Part shown: positions 1 to 5,979 of the stretch, piece after piece
Position numbering within the stretch: the stretch's first letter is position 1
Layout of the letters: each line of letters begins with the position of its first letter
Assembly: GCA_036843405.1 (NCBI GenBank)
Contig: DAITSJ010000037.1
Location: 1-12,585, forward strand
Length of the DNA stretch: 12,585 bases
Source of the DNA: DGNJ01 sp002388905
GTDB lineage: Bacteria > Pseudomonadota > Gammaproteobacteria > Pseudomonadales > Porticoccaceae
Reading direction: 5' to 3'
Position numbers and translations under genes: made by a program
The notes under the pieces: model-generated
What the model was told of the DNA's origin: nothing
Databases searched by the model: none
What the model saw: only the letters and a program-made list of their open reading frames with translations

Positions 1-240
1 CTACCTCCTGCGTTTCTCAAAGGATCGGATGTCCACGAAACCGGGTCAACTCCAGTCTCCGTCTATGTCCTCGTCGCCATCATCAAAAAACGACTCGACA
101 TCAAGGCCAGCCTCCACTCGATCCTACAGATTTTGAGCCTGACCGTTTTCGAAACAACCCCTATTCATCAACTACTTACGGGATGTGAACAGAGCATGAA
201 TGAGACCAAATTCAGTAACCAATTGAATCTATTCAACTAA
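1..240 (+). pseudogene. IS4-family transposase, C-terminal fragment
   Basis: Frame 1 is open from the window edge to a TAA at 238-240. From about residue 20 it reads VSVYVLVAIIKKRL, then a stretch around LQILSLTVFE, and ends NQLNLFN. This is the typical C-terminal tail of IS4-family (DDE) transposases. The first 20 residues fit the family less well, where one expects a motif like GTS-x-NAVKTQ before this point, so the copy may be degenerate as well as cut by the window. It lies outside the dif-bounded prophage and reads toward it. The rest of the gene is upstream of the window. I could not define the terminal inverted repeat. Confidence 0.72.
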
Positions 241-681
241 TATTCCGGACACTAGTGGTGTGTATCATCAATTCTGTCATATTATGAGGCTTGGCCGGAT
301 GGCTGATTAAACTCCTTCTACCTATAAAATACTTTAATAAAAACTCATAATAATCTGATATATCAATAATTTTGTAAATTTGTTCAGAACGTGATCAGGC
401 CATTTTCGATTCATTTCAACGATCTGGCTAAGTCGTTTCCACCCAGGCCCATACACGGTACAGCCTCCGGGGCGCAATGCACTGGCAAGAAACAACTGCC
501 TGGATACCAGCCTTTACAATCGTTGATCGCCAAGACCGGGCATGACCAGAGGTTATCCGGCGAGTATGTGACCATCACTGAGATGTATCACTTATATTGG
601 ATCAAGCGGCTCTATCTGTCCGGGGCGCAAAATACCAGATTATGACGCATTTACATCCACCAACCAGAGTCAGGACAATCC
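241..681. other. Intergenic, no gene recognised
   Basis: I see no convincing gene here. Positions 305-385 are strongly AT-rich, unlike the GC-rich prophage. A GTG-initiated open frame at 391-645 has no recognisable domain and no clear ribosome binding site. The end of the IS4 element must lie in the first part of this stretch, but its inverted repeat was not identified. Confidence 0.5.
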
Positions 682-866
682 ATGGCACAAACCATTGCCA
701 CCAGCAACAACGTAGAAATCCCGCTGAAGTGCCCAAAATGCTTTTCGGTGCAGATCATCGTCGACAACACAACATCGATGGTGCGCATGAGGAGTGCGAA
801 TACTGGGACTGTTTCTGTGAGGCCTGCGAGCACGAGTTCGAGACCAAGAACTACGCCAAGGACTGA
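682..866 (+). pseudogene. Small zinc-ribbon protein, frameshifted
   Basis: An ATG at 682, with an AGGACA ribosome-binding-like sequence upstream, opens a frame containing VEIPLKCPKCFSVQIIVDN and then running into unrelated low-complexity sequence. From about 775 a different frame carries GAHEECEYWDCFCEACEHEF and stops at 864-866. Joined by a -1 shift near 765-780, the two give a protein of about 61 residues with paired CxxC knuckles (CPKC and CEAC), a plausible zinc ribbon. No classical slippery heptamer is visible, so a one-base deletion or a sequencing error is likelier than programmed frameshifting. It ends 17 bp before the left dif and could be a host gene or a remnant of an earlier dif-inserted element. 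Confidence 0.5.
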
Positions 867-883
867 ACCTCACCTTAAACACA

Positions 884-911
884 ACTGCGCATAATGTATA
901 TTATGTTAAAT
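884..911 (+). other. dif: dif site, left prophage boundary (attL)
   Basis: The XerC arm contains TGCGCATAA (886-894), the centre is TGTATA (895-900), and the XerD arm is TTATGTTAAAT (901-911). From memory this matches E. coli dif at every position except the first two of the XerC arm. Together with the partial copy at 12508-12535 in the same orientation, it bounds the phage genes. After integration by XerC/XerD one expects the left XerC arm to come from the host and the left XerD arm from the phage; that assignment is inference. Confidence 0.9.
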
Positions 912-966
912 CGTGGACGGGAATAAGTTACCAACCCCCGCCCCCTATTTGCAACTTTGCCGCCTT

Positions 967-999
967 TTGACATGTGACCAGTTTTCGTTTTCCGGTCAC
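967..999 (+). promoter_or_regulatory. Possible operator: inverted repeat next to TTGACA
   Basis: A perfect -35-like TTGACA (967-972) is followed by GTGACC (974-979) and its inverted copy GGTCAC (994-999), 14 bp apart. The repeat centres are two helical turns apart, which suits a dimeric regulator. I see no good -10 box at the right spacing, so promoter activity is not established. The site is upstream of the regulator gene at 1084 and could be an autoregulatory operator. Confidence 0.3.
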
Positions 1000-1083
1000 T
1001 CAGCGGATTATGCAGCCCGTCTCCCCGCCGTCTGATTACTGCCCAACCCTCCGTAGCATTGCGGGTCTTGGAGGTTGTATTAA

Positions 1084-1548
1084 ATGGACTATTGGCGCGT
1101 ATATTCGCAGTGCTTCACTCATGGATACCGAGATATCCCGGCCCACGAAATGGCCGCGATCATGCAGACAACAGAGAAAACCGCCCGGCATTACTGCACC
1201 GGCAAAGCCCGGCCCGACCCGGCGCGGATACAACTACTTGAGGCGGTCGCGGGCAAAAAACTCATTCCCCAGGACGCGCCGCTCTGGTGGGATGACAAAA
1301 CCGGCGAGATTCGGACGGAAAGCGATCTTGGATACACCGCCGAGGCAATCAACCAGGGGCGCATGTTCGCCACGTTCTACCACGAAACAGATCGACACGC
1401 CCAAGCCCTGGCGGACCAGGTTGCCGCCCTGGAACGGGAAAACGCGGCCCTACGGGGTCGCCTGGCTCGCCTGGAACGTGAACAGACTCCGGCACCGGTG
1501 CCGGATAATGTGATACCTTTCCCCCGCCAACAACACAAGGAGATTTAA
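1084..1548 (+). CDS. Phage DNA-binding regulator with coiled-coil tail
   Basis: A 154-residue protein starting after GGAGG at about 1069-1073. The N-terminal third contains HEMAAIMQTTEKTARHYCTG followed by KARPDPARIQLLEAVAGK. This has the shape of the short helix-turn-helix domains of phage regulators, in which a K/T-x-A-R-x-W/Y recognition helix is followed by P-x-A-x-x-L-L-E. Residues 105-135 form a leucine-rich heptad coiled coil (ALADQVAALERENAALRGRL), suggesting a dimer. The tail is proline-rich. It is the first plus-strand gene inside the prophage and, in the circular form, is divergent from the early genes. That is where a lysogeny repressor would sit. The repressor role is inference; a replication or copy-control role is also possible. 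Confidence 0.7.
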   Translation: MDYWRVYSQCFTHGYRDIPAHEMAAIMQTTEKTARHYCTGKARPDPARIQLLEAVAGKKLIPQDAPLWWDDKTGEIRTESDLGYTAEAINQGRMFATFYHETDRHAQALADQVAALERENAALRGRLARLEREQTPAPVPDNVIPFPRQQHKEI

Positions 1549-1554
1549 GGACCA

Positions 1555-1806
1555 ATGAAGTGTAATAGTTGCGGCCGCAAAATGCGGAAAAACAAAGAGA
1601 AAAAGCCAGTATCTATCGGCAGCTTACCGTCAGTTCTGGAACTGGTAGCAGTGTTACTTGTCGCTGGAACATTCTTTTATAAGCCTCTGTCAGACAACGT
1701 TTTTCCGGCTATTGCCGTCGCTATTGTTCTCGCCTTAATCGCGCATTCTCAGCGGTACGACATCAACTATCAATGCCCCACTTGCAACAAGGAGCCCACC
1801 TCATGA
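1555..1806 (+). CDS. Two-helix membrane protein with terminal cysteine knuckles
   Basis: An 83-residue protein that starts 6 bp after the regulator stop behind AAGGA. It has CxxC at C3/C6 (CNSC) and again at C74/C77 (CPTC). Between them are two hydrophobic helices at about residues 24-42 and 49-66. With an even number of membrane spans both ends face the same side, so the four cysteines could form one zinc site closing a membrane hairpin. The N-terminal segment is strongly basic (KMRKNKEKK), suggesting both ends are cytoplasmic. It overlaps the next gene by 4 bp (ATGA). Function is unknown; a lysogen-expressed exclusion or conversion role is speculation. Confidence 0.75.
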   Translation: MKCNSCGRKMRKNKEKKPVSIGSLPSVLELVAVLLVAGTFFYKPLSDNVFPAIAVAIVLALIAHSQRYDINYQCPTCNKEPTS

Positions 1807-2177
1807 AACGGATATTTTACCCCCTCGCTGTTTTGGCCCTGGCTGGCTGCACGACTACTTGGCAGGACGAAAGCGCCGTCCAGACCTATCGTCCCGCCGG
1901 CGCCGAGGAACTATGGCGAATCACCGGACAGCTTGACAACACCATGAAGGAAGGACTGGTCAAAACTACCGTGGACCGGAACCTTACCGTCACGATTAAC
2001 GGCGACACCGCCGCTCAGGGGCTCATTTCGTGGGATGGCAATGGCCGCATTGACGGCGCCTACCAGGATCGCGCCGTAGAAGCCGACTGCAATGGTCGCC
2101 GCGTTTCACCTAATTGGGTCGATATTCGCTGCATGATCCTTGTGGACAACGAACGCGCAGCCACCCTGACGTTTTAA
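1803..2177 (+). CDS. Small outer-membrane-type lipoprotein
   Basis: A 124-residue protein. The start at 1803 overlaps the previous stop (ATGA) and gives a clean lipoprotein signal: MKR, a hydrophobic core, then the lipobox LAGC with C16 as the lipidated residue. The residue after it is Thr, which favours the outer membrane in gammaproteobacteria. The mature part is soluble, with two cysteines (in EADCNGRRV and DIRCMIL) that could form a disulfide. It is the last gene of the plus-strand group before a strong terminator. No family is recognised. Phage-encoded lipoproteins in lysogens often block superinfection at the envelope, but nothing in the sequence proves that here. Confidence 0.8.
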   Translation: MKRIFYPLAVLALAGCTTTWQDESAVQTYRPAGAEELWRITGQLDNTMKEGLVKTTVDRNLTVTINGDTAAQGLISWDGNGRIDGAYQDRAVEADCNGRRVSPNWVDIRCMILVDNERAATLTF

Positions 2178-2275
2178 CGCCTAAGGCGGGCGGCCTTCCG
2201 CCCGCCTTTCTTCCCGGCCCGCTTGGCGGCCATGCTGCCCTTTGTGAATCGCCCTTTCTTCGTTCTACCCGCCAT
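2174..2275 (-). CDS. Protamine-like basic peptide, 33 residues
   Basis: Reads MAGRTKKGRFTKGSMAAKRA and continues with more Lys, Arg and Gly to end RLRR, with almost no acidic residues. GAGAGG lies 6 nt before the ATG. It overlaps the upstream 50-residue gene by 11 bp and ends tail-to-tail on the convergent lipoprotein gene with a 4-bp overlap (2174-2177). Such a composition suggests nucleic-acid binding, perhaps condensing the packaged genome, but this is inference. Part of the Lys/Arg/Gly run is encoded by the terminator hairpin of the opposite strand, so composition alone could mislead; the ribosome site and packing are the better evidence. Confidence 0.6.
   Translation of the reverse strand: MAGRTKKGRFTKGSMAAKRAGKKGGRKAARLRR
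2183..2212 (+). terminator. Rho-independent terminator of plus-strand genes
   Basis: A perfect 11-bp stem, AAGGCGGGCGG (2183-2193) and CCGCCCGCCTT (2198-2208), with a 4-nt loop CCTT and a TTTCTT tract. It begins 6 bp after the lipoprotein stop. On the minus strand no T-run follows, so it is probably one-directional. The hairpin lies wholly inside the minus-strand basic-peptide gene at 2174-2275. Confidence 0.88.
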
Positions 2276-2417
2276 TTTTTGCCTCTCTCTCGACCATTAT
2301 TCCGCGCCACCATTCCAGGTGTGAAACCCGTTTATCCAACTTCCACAGCATGAACACCAGCGCCATTGTCGCCAGGTCACCGCCGGCACTCAGCCATTCA
2401 AAAACCCCAAGTGTCAT
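2265..2417 (-). CDS. Small membrane protein, 50 residues
   Basis: Starts on the ATGA overlap with the holin-like gene. It begins MTLGVFEWLSAGGDLATMAL and then has a membrane helix (about residues 14-26) followed by KLDKRVSHLEWW, an amphipathic charged tail. This plan of a short N-terminal segment, one helix and a coiled-coil-like tail resembles small phage lysis-associated membrane proteins. Directly downstream of the holin-like gene and upstream of the basic peptide, it plausibly belongs to the lysis group. No family is firmly recognised. Confidence 0.7.
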   Translation of the reverse strand: MTLGVFEWLSAGGDLATMALVFMLWKLDKRVSHLEWWRGIMVEREAKNGG

Positions 2418-2746
2418 GGTTTCAACTGCTTCAACTTTACAAATTTATCGAGCCCGAACACGGCCCCGGTTACCATAAAAAATCCGTATTGATACCAGCC
2501 CGGCATTGCGTTGAATCGCTCGATGCCCGCCGTTGCCACTGCGTCCAGGCCGGGCACAAAACAGGCCACCGCCGGAAAACTCCACACCAGGACCAGCCAT
2601 TCATCGGACCAGCCCGGAATACCGTTTTTGACGGCTTCCGCCCTGGCCTTTGCCTTCTCTCGCGACGCTTCGGCCTTTGCCCCTATCCAGTCGCTGAATG
2701 TGCCGGCGGCCAGGTTCAGGACGGTACCGGCGATAGTCTCCAGCAC
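2414..2746 (-). CDS. Holin-like 3-TM protein
   Basis: A 110-residue protein. The start is a GTG at 2746, one base after the stop of the preceding tiny gene, with GAGG about 8 nt upstream. An N-terminal hydrophobic/amphipathic segment (1-20) is followed by a charged linker rich in Ala, Lys and Glu (21-42). The motif IPGWSDEWLVLVWSFPAVAC begins the second membrane segment, and YQYGFFMVTGAVFGLDKFV is the third. The spaced PGW-x-DEW motif with three hydrophobic segments recalls the 3-TM holin family linked to gene transfer agents. It probably forms the inner-membrane lesion that releases or activates the M15 peptidase. The fit is by pattern only. Confidence 0.7.
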   Translation of the reverse strand: MLETIAGTVLNLAAGTFSDWIGAKAEASREKAKARAEAVKNGIPGWSDEWLVLVWSFPAVACFVPGLDAVATAGIERFNAMPGWYQYGFFMVTGAVFGLDKFVKLKQLKP

Positions 2747-2747
2747 G

Positions 2748-2819
2748 TCAGGCCCTCAACTTTTCGTAGATGACATTGCCGACCACCACGGCGGCGACGC
2801 CATAGAAAAACCATTTCAT
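2748..2819 (-). CDS. Tiny membrane peptide, 23 residues
   Basis: Starts on an ATGA overlap with the 63-residue gene, behind GGAGG 7 nt upstream, and ends one base before the GTG of the holin-like gene. It begins MKWFFYGVAAVVVGNVIYEK, a single membrane span. Its core matches the 32-residue peptide at 3004-3102 (shared pattern F-x-x-GVA-x-x-VVG-x-V-x-x-E), so the two are likely paralogues. A good ribosome site and exact fit between neighbours support it as a real gene despite its size. Confidence 0.7.
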   Translation of the reverse strand: MKWFFYGVAAVVVGNVIYEKLRA

Positions 2820-3007
2820 TGCATTGCCTCCAGGATGGCCGCTTCCAGGTCCTCACGGCGGACCCCGACGACTTTTAGCCCGTGCTCAGCGCCCAGGTTT
2901 TGCAGCTCCCGCCAGGTGGCGGCCTCGATCTCGCGCAACTGGATATAGTCCACGGGTTGCGGTTCCGGCTGCGCCTGGCGCCGGTATTTCATGCGGTTTG
3001 GATTCAC
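2816..3007 (-). CDS. Small soluble protein with HeH/SAP-like C-terminus
   Basis: A 63-residue protein starting at a GTG that overlaps the previous stop (GTGA), with GGGGG just upstream. The N-terminus is basic and Gln/Pro-rich (RRQAQPEPQPVDY). Residues 30-60 read ATWRELQNLGAEHGLKVVGV and then RREDLEAAILEA, the helix-extended-helix layout of HeH/SAP/Rho-N DNA-binding motifs (E-L-x-x-L-x-x-x-x-G-x-x-V-x-G-x-x-x-x-x-L). Family membership is inferred from this pattern. It sits between two related membrane peptides. Confidence 0.7.
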   Translation of the reverse strand: MNPNRMKYRRQAQPEPQPVDYIQLREIEAATWRELQNLGAEHGLKVVGVRREDLEAAILEAMQ

Positions 3008-3102
3008 AGATGCCCCCTACTTTCCAACCATTTTTTGGCGTACTCGGCGGCGACGCTGCCGACCACTATTAACGCGACGCCCGCCAGGAATTTCCGGTTC
3101 AT
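3004..3102 (-). CDS. Tiny membrane peptide, 32 residues
   Basis: Starts on ATGA overlapping the stop of the 88-residue gene and ends on GTGA overlapping the next start; GGGGG lies about 8 nt before the ATG. It begins MNRKFLAGVALIVVGSVAAE and ends with a charged tail containing KKWLES. One membrane span is predicted with a basic N-terminus and an amphipathic tail. It is probably a virion-membrane or lysis component, similar in plan to the many short membrane proteins of PM2. Confidence 0.72.
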   Translation of the reverse strand: MNRKFLAGVALIVVGSVAAEYAKKWLESRGHL

Positions 3103-3365
3103 CCGTTACCCCCTAGCAGTTCTTCAAACTCATTCGGGTGGAAAAAATCATAAATCGCAGACCCCAGCGAAAAATTGCCGTTTCTCTCGCCATCGTTGAG
3201 CACGTCGCCCGCGCCGCCAATGATGTTGTCATAGATGAAATTTTCCCGGCTGGCGGGGTTGACTTCCTCGACCACCCCGGCGGCGGTTGCCCCGGCCTTG
3301 CCCGCGACGTACCACAGGACCGCCAGGCCCGCGCCCACCAGCATGGCAAATTGGGTATTGTTCAT
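3099..3365 (-). CDS. Phage membrane protein with NPxSxxN...GSxIYD motif
   Basis: An 88-residue protein. I place the start at 3365, not at the upstream in-frame ATG at 3410, because 3365 has GGAGG 7 nt upstream and makes the usual ATGA overlap with the peptidase stop. Residues 6-22 form a membrane helix (FAMLVGAGLAVLWYVAG). The rest contains EVNPASRENFIYDN and later FSLGSAIYDFF. Short phage proteins with an N-terminal helix followed by NP-S-x-x-N-x-x-Y and GS-x-IYD segments recur, in my recollection, in several phage groups, without a firm function. Here it follows the peptidase directly. Confidence 0.75.
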   Translation of the reverse strand: MNNTQFAMLVGAGLAVLWYVAGKAGATAAGVVEEVNPASRENFIYDNIIGGAGDVLNDGERNGNFSLGSAIYDFFHPNEFEELLGGNG

Positions 3366-3976
3366 ATCACGGCCTCCAGGGCGCCATAGTTGCCGGCGAC
3401 TCGCGACCACTTGGCCGGGTAACCGGGATTTCGGGTTTTCCTTACGTCAAGGTGGACCATGTTGCCGGGCCGAGTGTCGGTATAAAGCCCGATGCCGGTA
3501 AAACCCACTTCCTTGGCGATCTTGAACGCCCGGTAGCGTTGCGCCTCGTTGTGGATATACCCGCCGTCGATCATTGGGAACACGTCCACGGCCCGCACTT
3601 CGCCCCAGGCATCGACGTTATGCTGGCTTTCTCCGGTGCCGTCATGGCGGCCCAGGGCGCCGGAGGCGCGGGAGACAACAACAGGGGCGCCCCACCGCGC
3701 CCGGAAGTCGTCCAGCTTGTGCAACAGGTCGTCAGCCATGAACGGCCACCAGATGCCGAACTCGGACGGCTCGAAATAGACCAATACCGGCTTGCGATTT
3801 TCCACGTCGACTCCCTCCACGCTCTGGCCCGGCTCAGGGGCGCCCCACTCTGCCGGCCCGGCTTCCAGGTCCGGCAATGGCCTATCCGGGTAGACGGTGG
3901 CGCCGGGATAGCGCCAGTGCCACCACACAAGGCCCGCCGCTGCGGCGAGCCCCAGGCCAGCCAGGGCGCGACTCAT
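3362..3976 (-). CDS. Membrane-anchored M15-type zinc peptidase (endolysin)
   Basis: A 204-residue protein. An N-terminal hydrophobic helix (about 4-19, followed by WWHWRYPG) serves as an uncleaved anchor or signal-arrest sequence. The catalytic region has SQH (H119), RAVDVFP (D131) and MVHLDV (H175), which fit the H...D...H zinc site of the M15 D-Ala-D-Ala peptidase fold; the usual SxHxxGxAxD spacing is stretched here. It should cut peptidoglycan peptide bridges. PM2 and similar phages carry lytic enzymes in or near the virion membrane, so it may act during entry, lysis or both. It starts on a TAATG overlap with the upstream gene and is followed by the small membrane/holin group. Confidence 0.8.
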   Translation of the reverse strand: MSRALAGLGLAAAAGLVWWHWRYPGATVYPDRPLPDLEAGPAEWGAPEPGQSVEGVDVENRKPVLVYFEPSEFGIWWPFMADDLLHKLDDFRARWGAPVVVSRASGALGRHDGTGESQHNVDAWGEVRAVDVFPMIDGGYIHNEAQRYRAFKIAKEVGFTGIGLYTDTRPGNMVHLDVRKTRNPGYPAKWSRVAGNYGALEAVI

Positions 3977-4407
3977 TACCCACAGCCGCCCAATACCAGC
4001 GGGTGTGCCACGTCCAGGACGGCGGCCAGGGTGGCGGTAATGCCGGCGCCGGCCTGGGTGTCCACGTTGACGTCCATCTTCAATTTCGTTGTGCCGGCCA
4101 CTTCGGACAGGTCCACATCGAAGGTTCCGGCGTACTCGCCCGAACCGTCAAAATTGATGGTGGTTTCCCCCAGCTTGGTCGATCCGTTTTTAACGGACAG
4201 GGTGACCACGGCGGCGGCATCGGTGCCGGACTGGCGCAGCCGGTACTTGCACTTGCCCTTGAGATAGGACAGCCGGGCCAGGTCTTCGAGCAGGATTTCA
4301 TTACCCGCCGGGGTGGCGTAGACATTGCCGGTTGCGGCGGCCAGGTCCAGGCTTTTCGACTCGCCCGGCTCAAACACCAGGTGCGTTTTTTGCGCGATCT
4401 CAAACAT
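3976..4407 (-). CDS. Beta-rich small structural protein (putative)
   Basis: A 143-residue protein starting on a TAATG overlap with the spike gene stop, behind GGAG 8 nt upstream. The sequence alternates hydrophobic and polar residues through most of its length (for example VVTLSVKNGSTKLGETTINF and AGTTKLKMDVNVD). It has no membrane helix and ends in a Gly/Cys tail (GGCG). This looks like a single beta-sandwich domain. Immediately downstream of the probable spike, it could be a spike partner, a penton-type protein or a chaperone. No family is recognised; the placement in the structural block is the main evidence. Confidence 0.7.
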   Translation of the reverse strand: MFEIAQKTHLVFEPGESKSLDLAAATGNVYATPAGNEILLEDLARLSYLKGKCKYRLRQSGTDAAAVVTLSVKNGSTKLGETTINFDGSGEYAGTFDVDLSEVAGTTKLKMDVNVDTQAGAGITATLAAVLDVAHPLVLGGCG

Positions 4408-5924
4408 TAGGGTATCTCCGTATTGATAACGCCCTCATCGATCAACAGATCGAGGCGGGCCGGGTATTTGGTGCTGAAATTGTCGGCCTGCAGGGCCAGC
4501 AAAAAGGACTTGCCGCCGGTCAGGATTTCCCGGTACGGCCAGGGCACGTCCGCGCCGGGGTCGTAGACCCGAATGCCAAAAACATGATCCAGGTAATCGT
4601 CGGCCAGTTCTTGGTCCAGGTACATTTCCAGGGCGGCCTTGATGATCTCGCCCGACATGGTGTCGGTGGCGTGGTCAACGGTCACGTCCGCCTCGGTTAT
4701 GTAATTTATATAGCTGGTCGGCTTGAGCAGACGCGGGCAACGGGTACCACGGGTCGGTCCGGTGGTGCTTGACAGTGTGGCGCCGCCTTTGGCGCGGCGG
4801 TCGATTTCGCGATTCGCGAACTTGTAGGCTTGCTGATTTTTGGCATGGCCGCCCTGGCTATCCACGGTAATAACCCAGTCCCCATAGATGCCGCCGAACC
4901 GGAAATTACCGACATAATCCACGGTCAGCCCCGACTTAATACTGGAATCAATCAGGGCGCCGGTTTCGATGTTGTAGACCCACTGGCCCACGGTACCGGC
5001 GCCATTCGCCGCCAACAGCCACAGCCGGTCCACTCCGTCCGCCTCGTCGTGCTCGATCAGGATGGTCTCTTTTTGCGACGTGTTCATAATGTCGCCCGTA
5101 ACCGCGATATCCTTTATAAAATCCAGCGTTTCGGAGTGATAAATCCTTATCGTGTCGGCACCGTAAAGCCTCACCGCCACCAGCTTGGCCGCGTCACTGG
5201 CGCCAATCTGCGCGATTTGCTGCCCGACCACCTTGACCACCGAAAAGTCTGCACCGGCGGCGGCCTTTCTCATAATCCGCCCACTGGTTACAGCGCCCCA
5301 AAAGTAATCGCCGCCCCAGGCCATGTGACTGGCGTTATAACCGTCGCCGCTTTCCTTCACATAAAAACCGGACTGCACCACCGACCAGTCTTCCGGGTTC
5401 ATCCTTAAATATTGCTGATACCCGCCAGAATCCGGTATCAGTATTGTTCCTTCATACAGCGGCCCGGAGGAAAAAGAGTCGCCGTATTCCATCGGCTGCC
5501 CCGAGTCCTCCCGCTTTGCATAATCGCCGAATGACCAAAATTCTGGCGTGTAGTTATCGGAGACATGCAGCGATAGCGGCAACCAGTAGCGGCGGTCGGT
5601 AACAAAGGTGCCGTTGGCCCGTTTTACTCCGCCGGCGTTGACCATTTCCCCGGAGACAATCAGTTTTTCATAATCGCCCACTCCCACGACCAGGACCACC
5701 AGCAATGGCCGGGTGTCCGGGTTGTAGATGGTCATTTCCGCGACTGCGCTTGGGAACCGGCGTTTTTCCCCGGCCTCCATTGCAATGGCCTGGCCTTCCA
5801 CGGTAACGATTACCGGGCGGGCGGCGGTTTTGATATAGACGAACTCCGGGCGGTTTACGGGCACGTTTTGCAACTGGCCCGCCGCCAGGTTGAAGGTTAT
5901 TTCACGCTGCGTTGCTGTTGCCAT
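4407..5924 (-). CDS. Putative receptor-binding spike protein
   Basis: The longest late gene, 505 residues. Residues 1-95 are beta-rich and compact (FVYIKTAARPVIVTVEGQAI through LLVVLVVGVGDYEKL), as expected for a virion-anchoring domain. Residues about 100-370 are rich in Trp, Tyr, Gly and Asp, with repeated short strands and polar turns (HMAWGGDYFWGAV, DTIRIYHSETLDFI, DRLWLLAANG, GDWVITVDSQ), suggesting a beta-propeller. Residues 370-505 hold a more helical C-terminal domain. No signal or membrane helix is seen. PM2 has a single large spike (P1); size, composition and position suggest the same role, but sequence homology cannot be judged by eye. Confidence 0.7.
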   Translation of the reverse strand: MATATQREITFNLAAGQLQNVPVNRPEFVYIKTAARPVIVTVEGQAIAMEAGEKRRFPSAVAEMTIYNPDTRPLLVVLVVGVGDYEKLIVSGEMVNAGGVKRANGTFVTDRRYWLPLSLHVSDNYTPEFWSFGDYAKREDSGQPMEYGDSFSSGPLYEGTILIPDSGGYQQYLRMNPEDWSVVQSGFYVKESGDGYNASHMAWGGDYFWGAVTSGRIMRKAAAGADFSVVKVVGQQIAQIGASDAAKLVAVRLYGADTIRIYHSETLDFIKDIAVTGDIMNTSQKETILIEHDEADGVDRLWLLAANGAGTVGQWVYNIETGALIDSSIKSGLTVDYVGNFRFGGIYGDWVITVDSQGGHAKNQQAYKFANREIDRRAKGGATLSSTTGPTRGTRCPRLLKPTSYINYITEADVTVDHATDTMSGEIIKAALEMYLDQELADDYLDHVFGIRVYDPGADVPWPYREILTGGKSFLLALQADNFSTKYPARLDLLIDEGVINTEIP

Positions 5925-5928
5925 TACT

Positions 5929-5979
5929 TCACCAGATCACAGGGAACAGGGGCGGAAACGGGAGCCACCAGGGCCACAT
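5929..5979 (-). CDS. 16-residue Trp/Pro peptide
   Basis: The complete peptide is MWPWWLPFPPLFPVIW. Its ATG overlaps the stop of the 193-residue gene as TAATG, an AGGGGGG ribosome site lies 7 nt upstream, and its TGA is 4 nt before the spike start. It fills the only gap between those two genes. Four Trp, five Pro and no charged residue would make it membrane-active or very insoluble. It may be a real membrane peptide, or a translated leader coupling the spike start to the upstream gene. Chance is possible at this size. Confidence 0.5.
   Translation of the reverse strand: MWPWWLPFPPLFPVIW

Noticed and set aside
391..645. 84-residue GTG-initiated open frame left of dif
   Set aside because: No domain, no ribosome site, and unusual composition; treated as chance.
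760..785. Programmed -1 frameshift in the zinc-ribbon gene
   Set aside because: No X-XXY-YYZ slippery heptamer or downstream stem is visible; a deletion or sequencing error explains it more simply.
974..1513. 179-residue frame overlapping the regulator gene
   Set aside because: Basic, Pro/Arg-rich shadow in another frame; the regulator frame has a helix-turn-helix-like region and coiled coil.
2183..2208. Terminator acting on both strands
   Set aside because: The stem is perfect, but no T-run follows it on the minus strand and a minus-strand gene reads through it.
3287..4267. 326-residue plus-strand open frame
   Set aside because: Antisense to the M15 peptidase and 143-residue genes, rich in Arg/Pro/Ala as expected for a shadow of GC-rich coding DNA, with no domain and no ribosome site.
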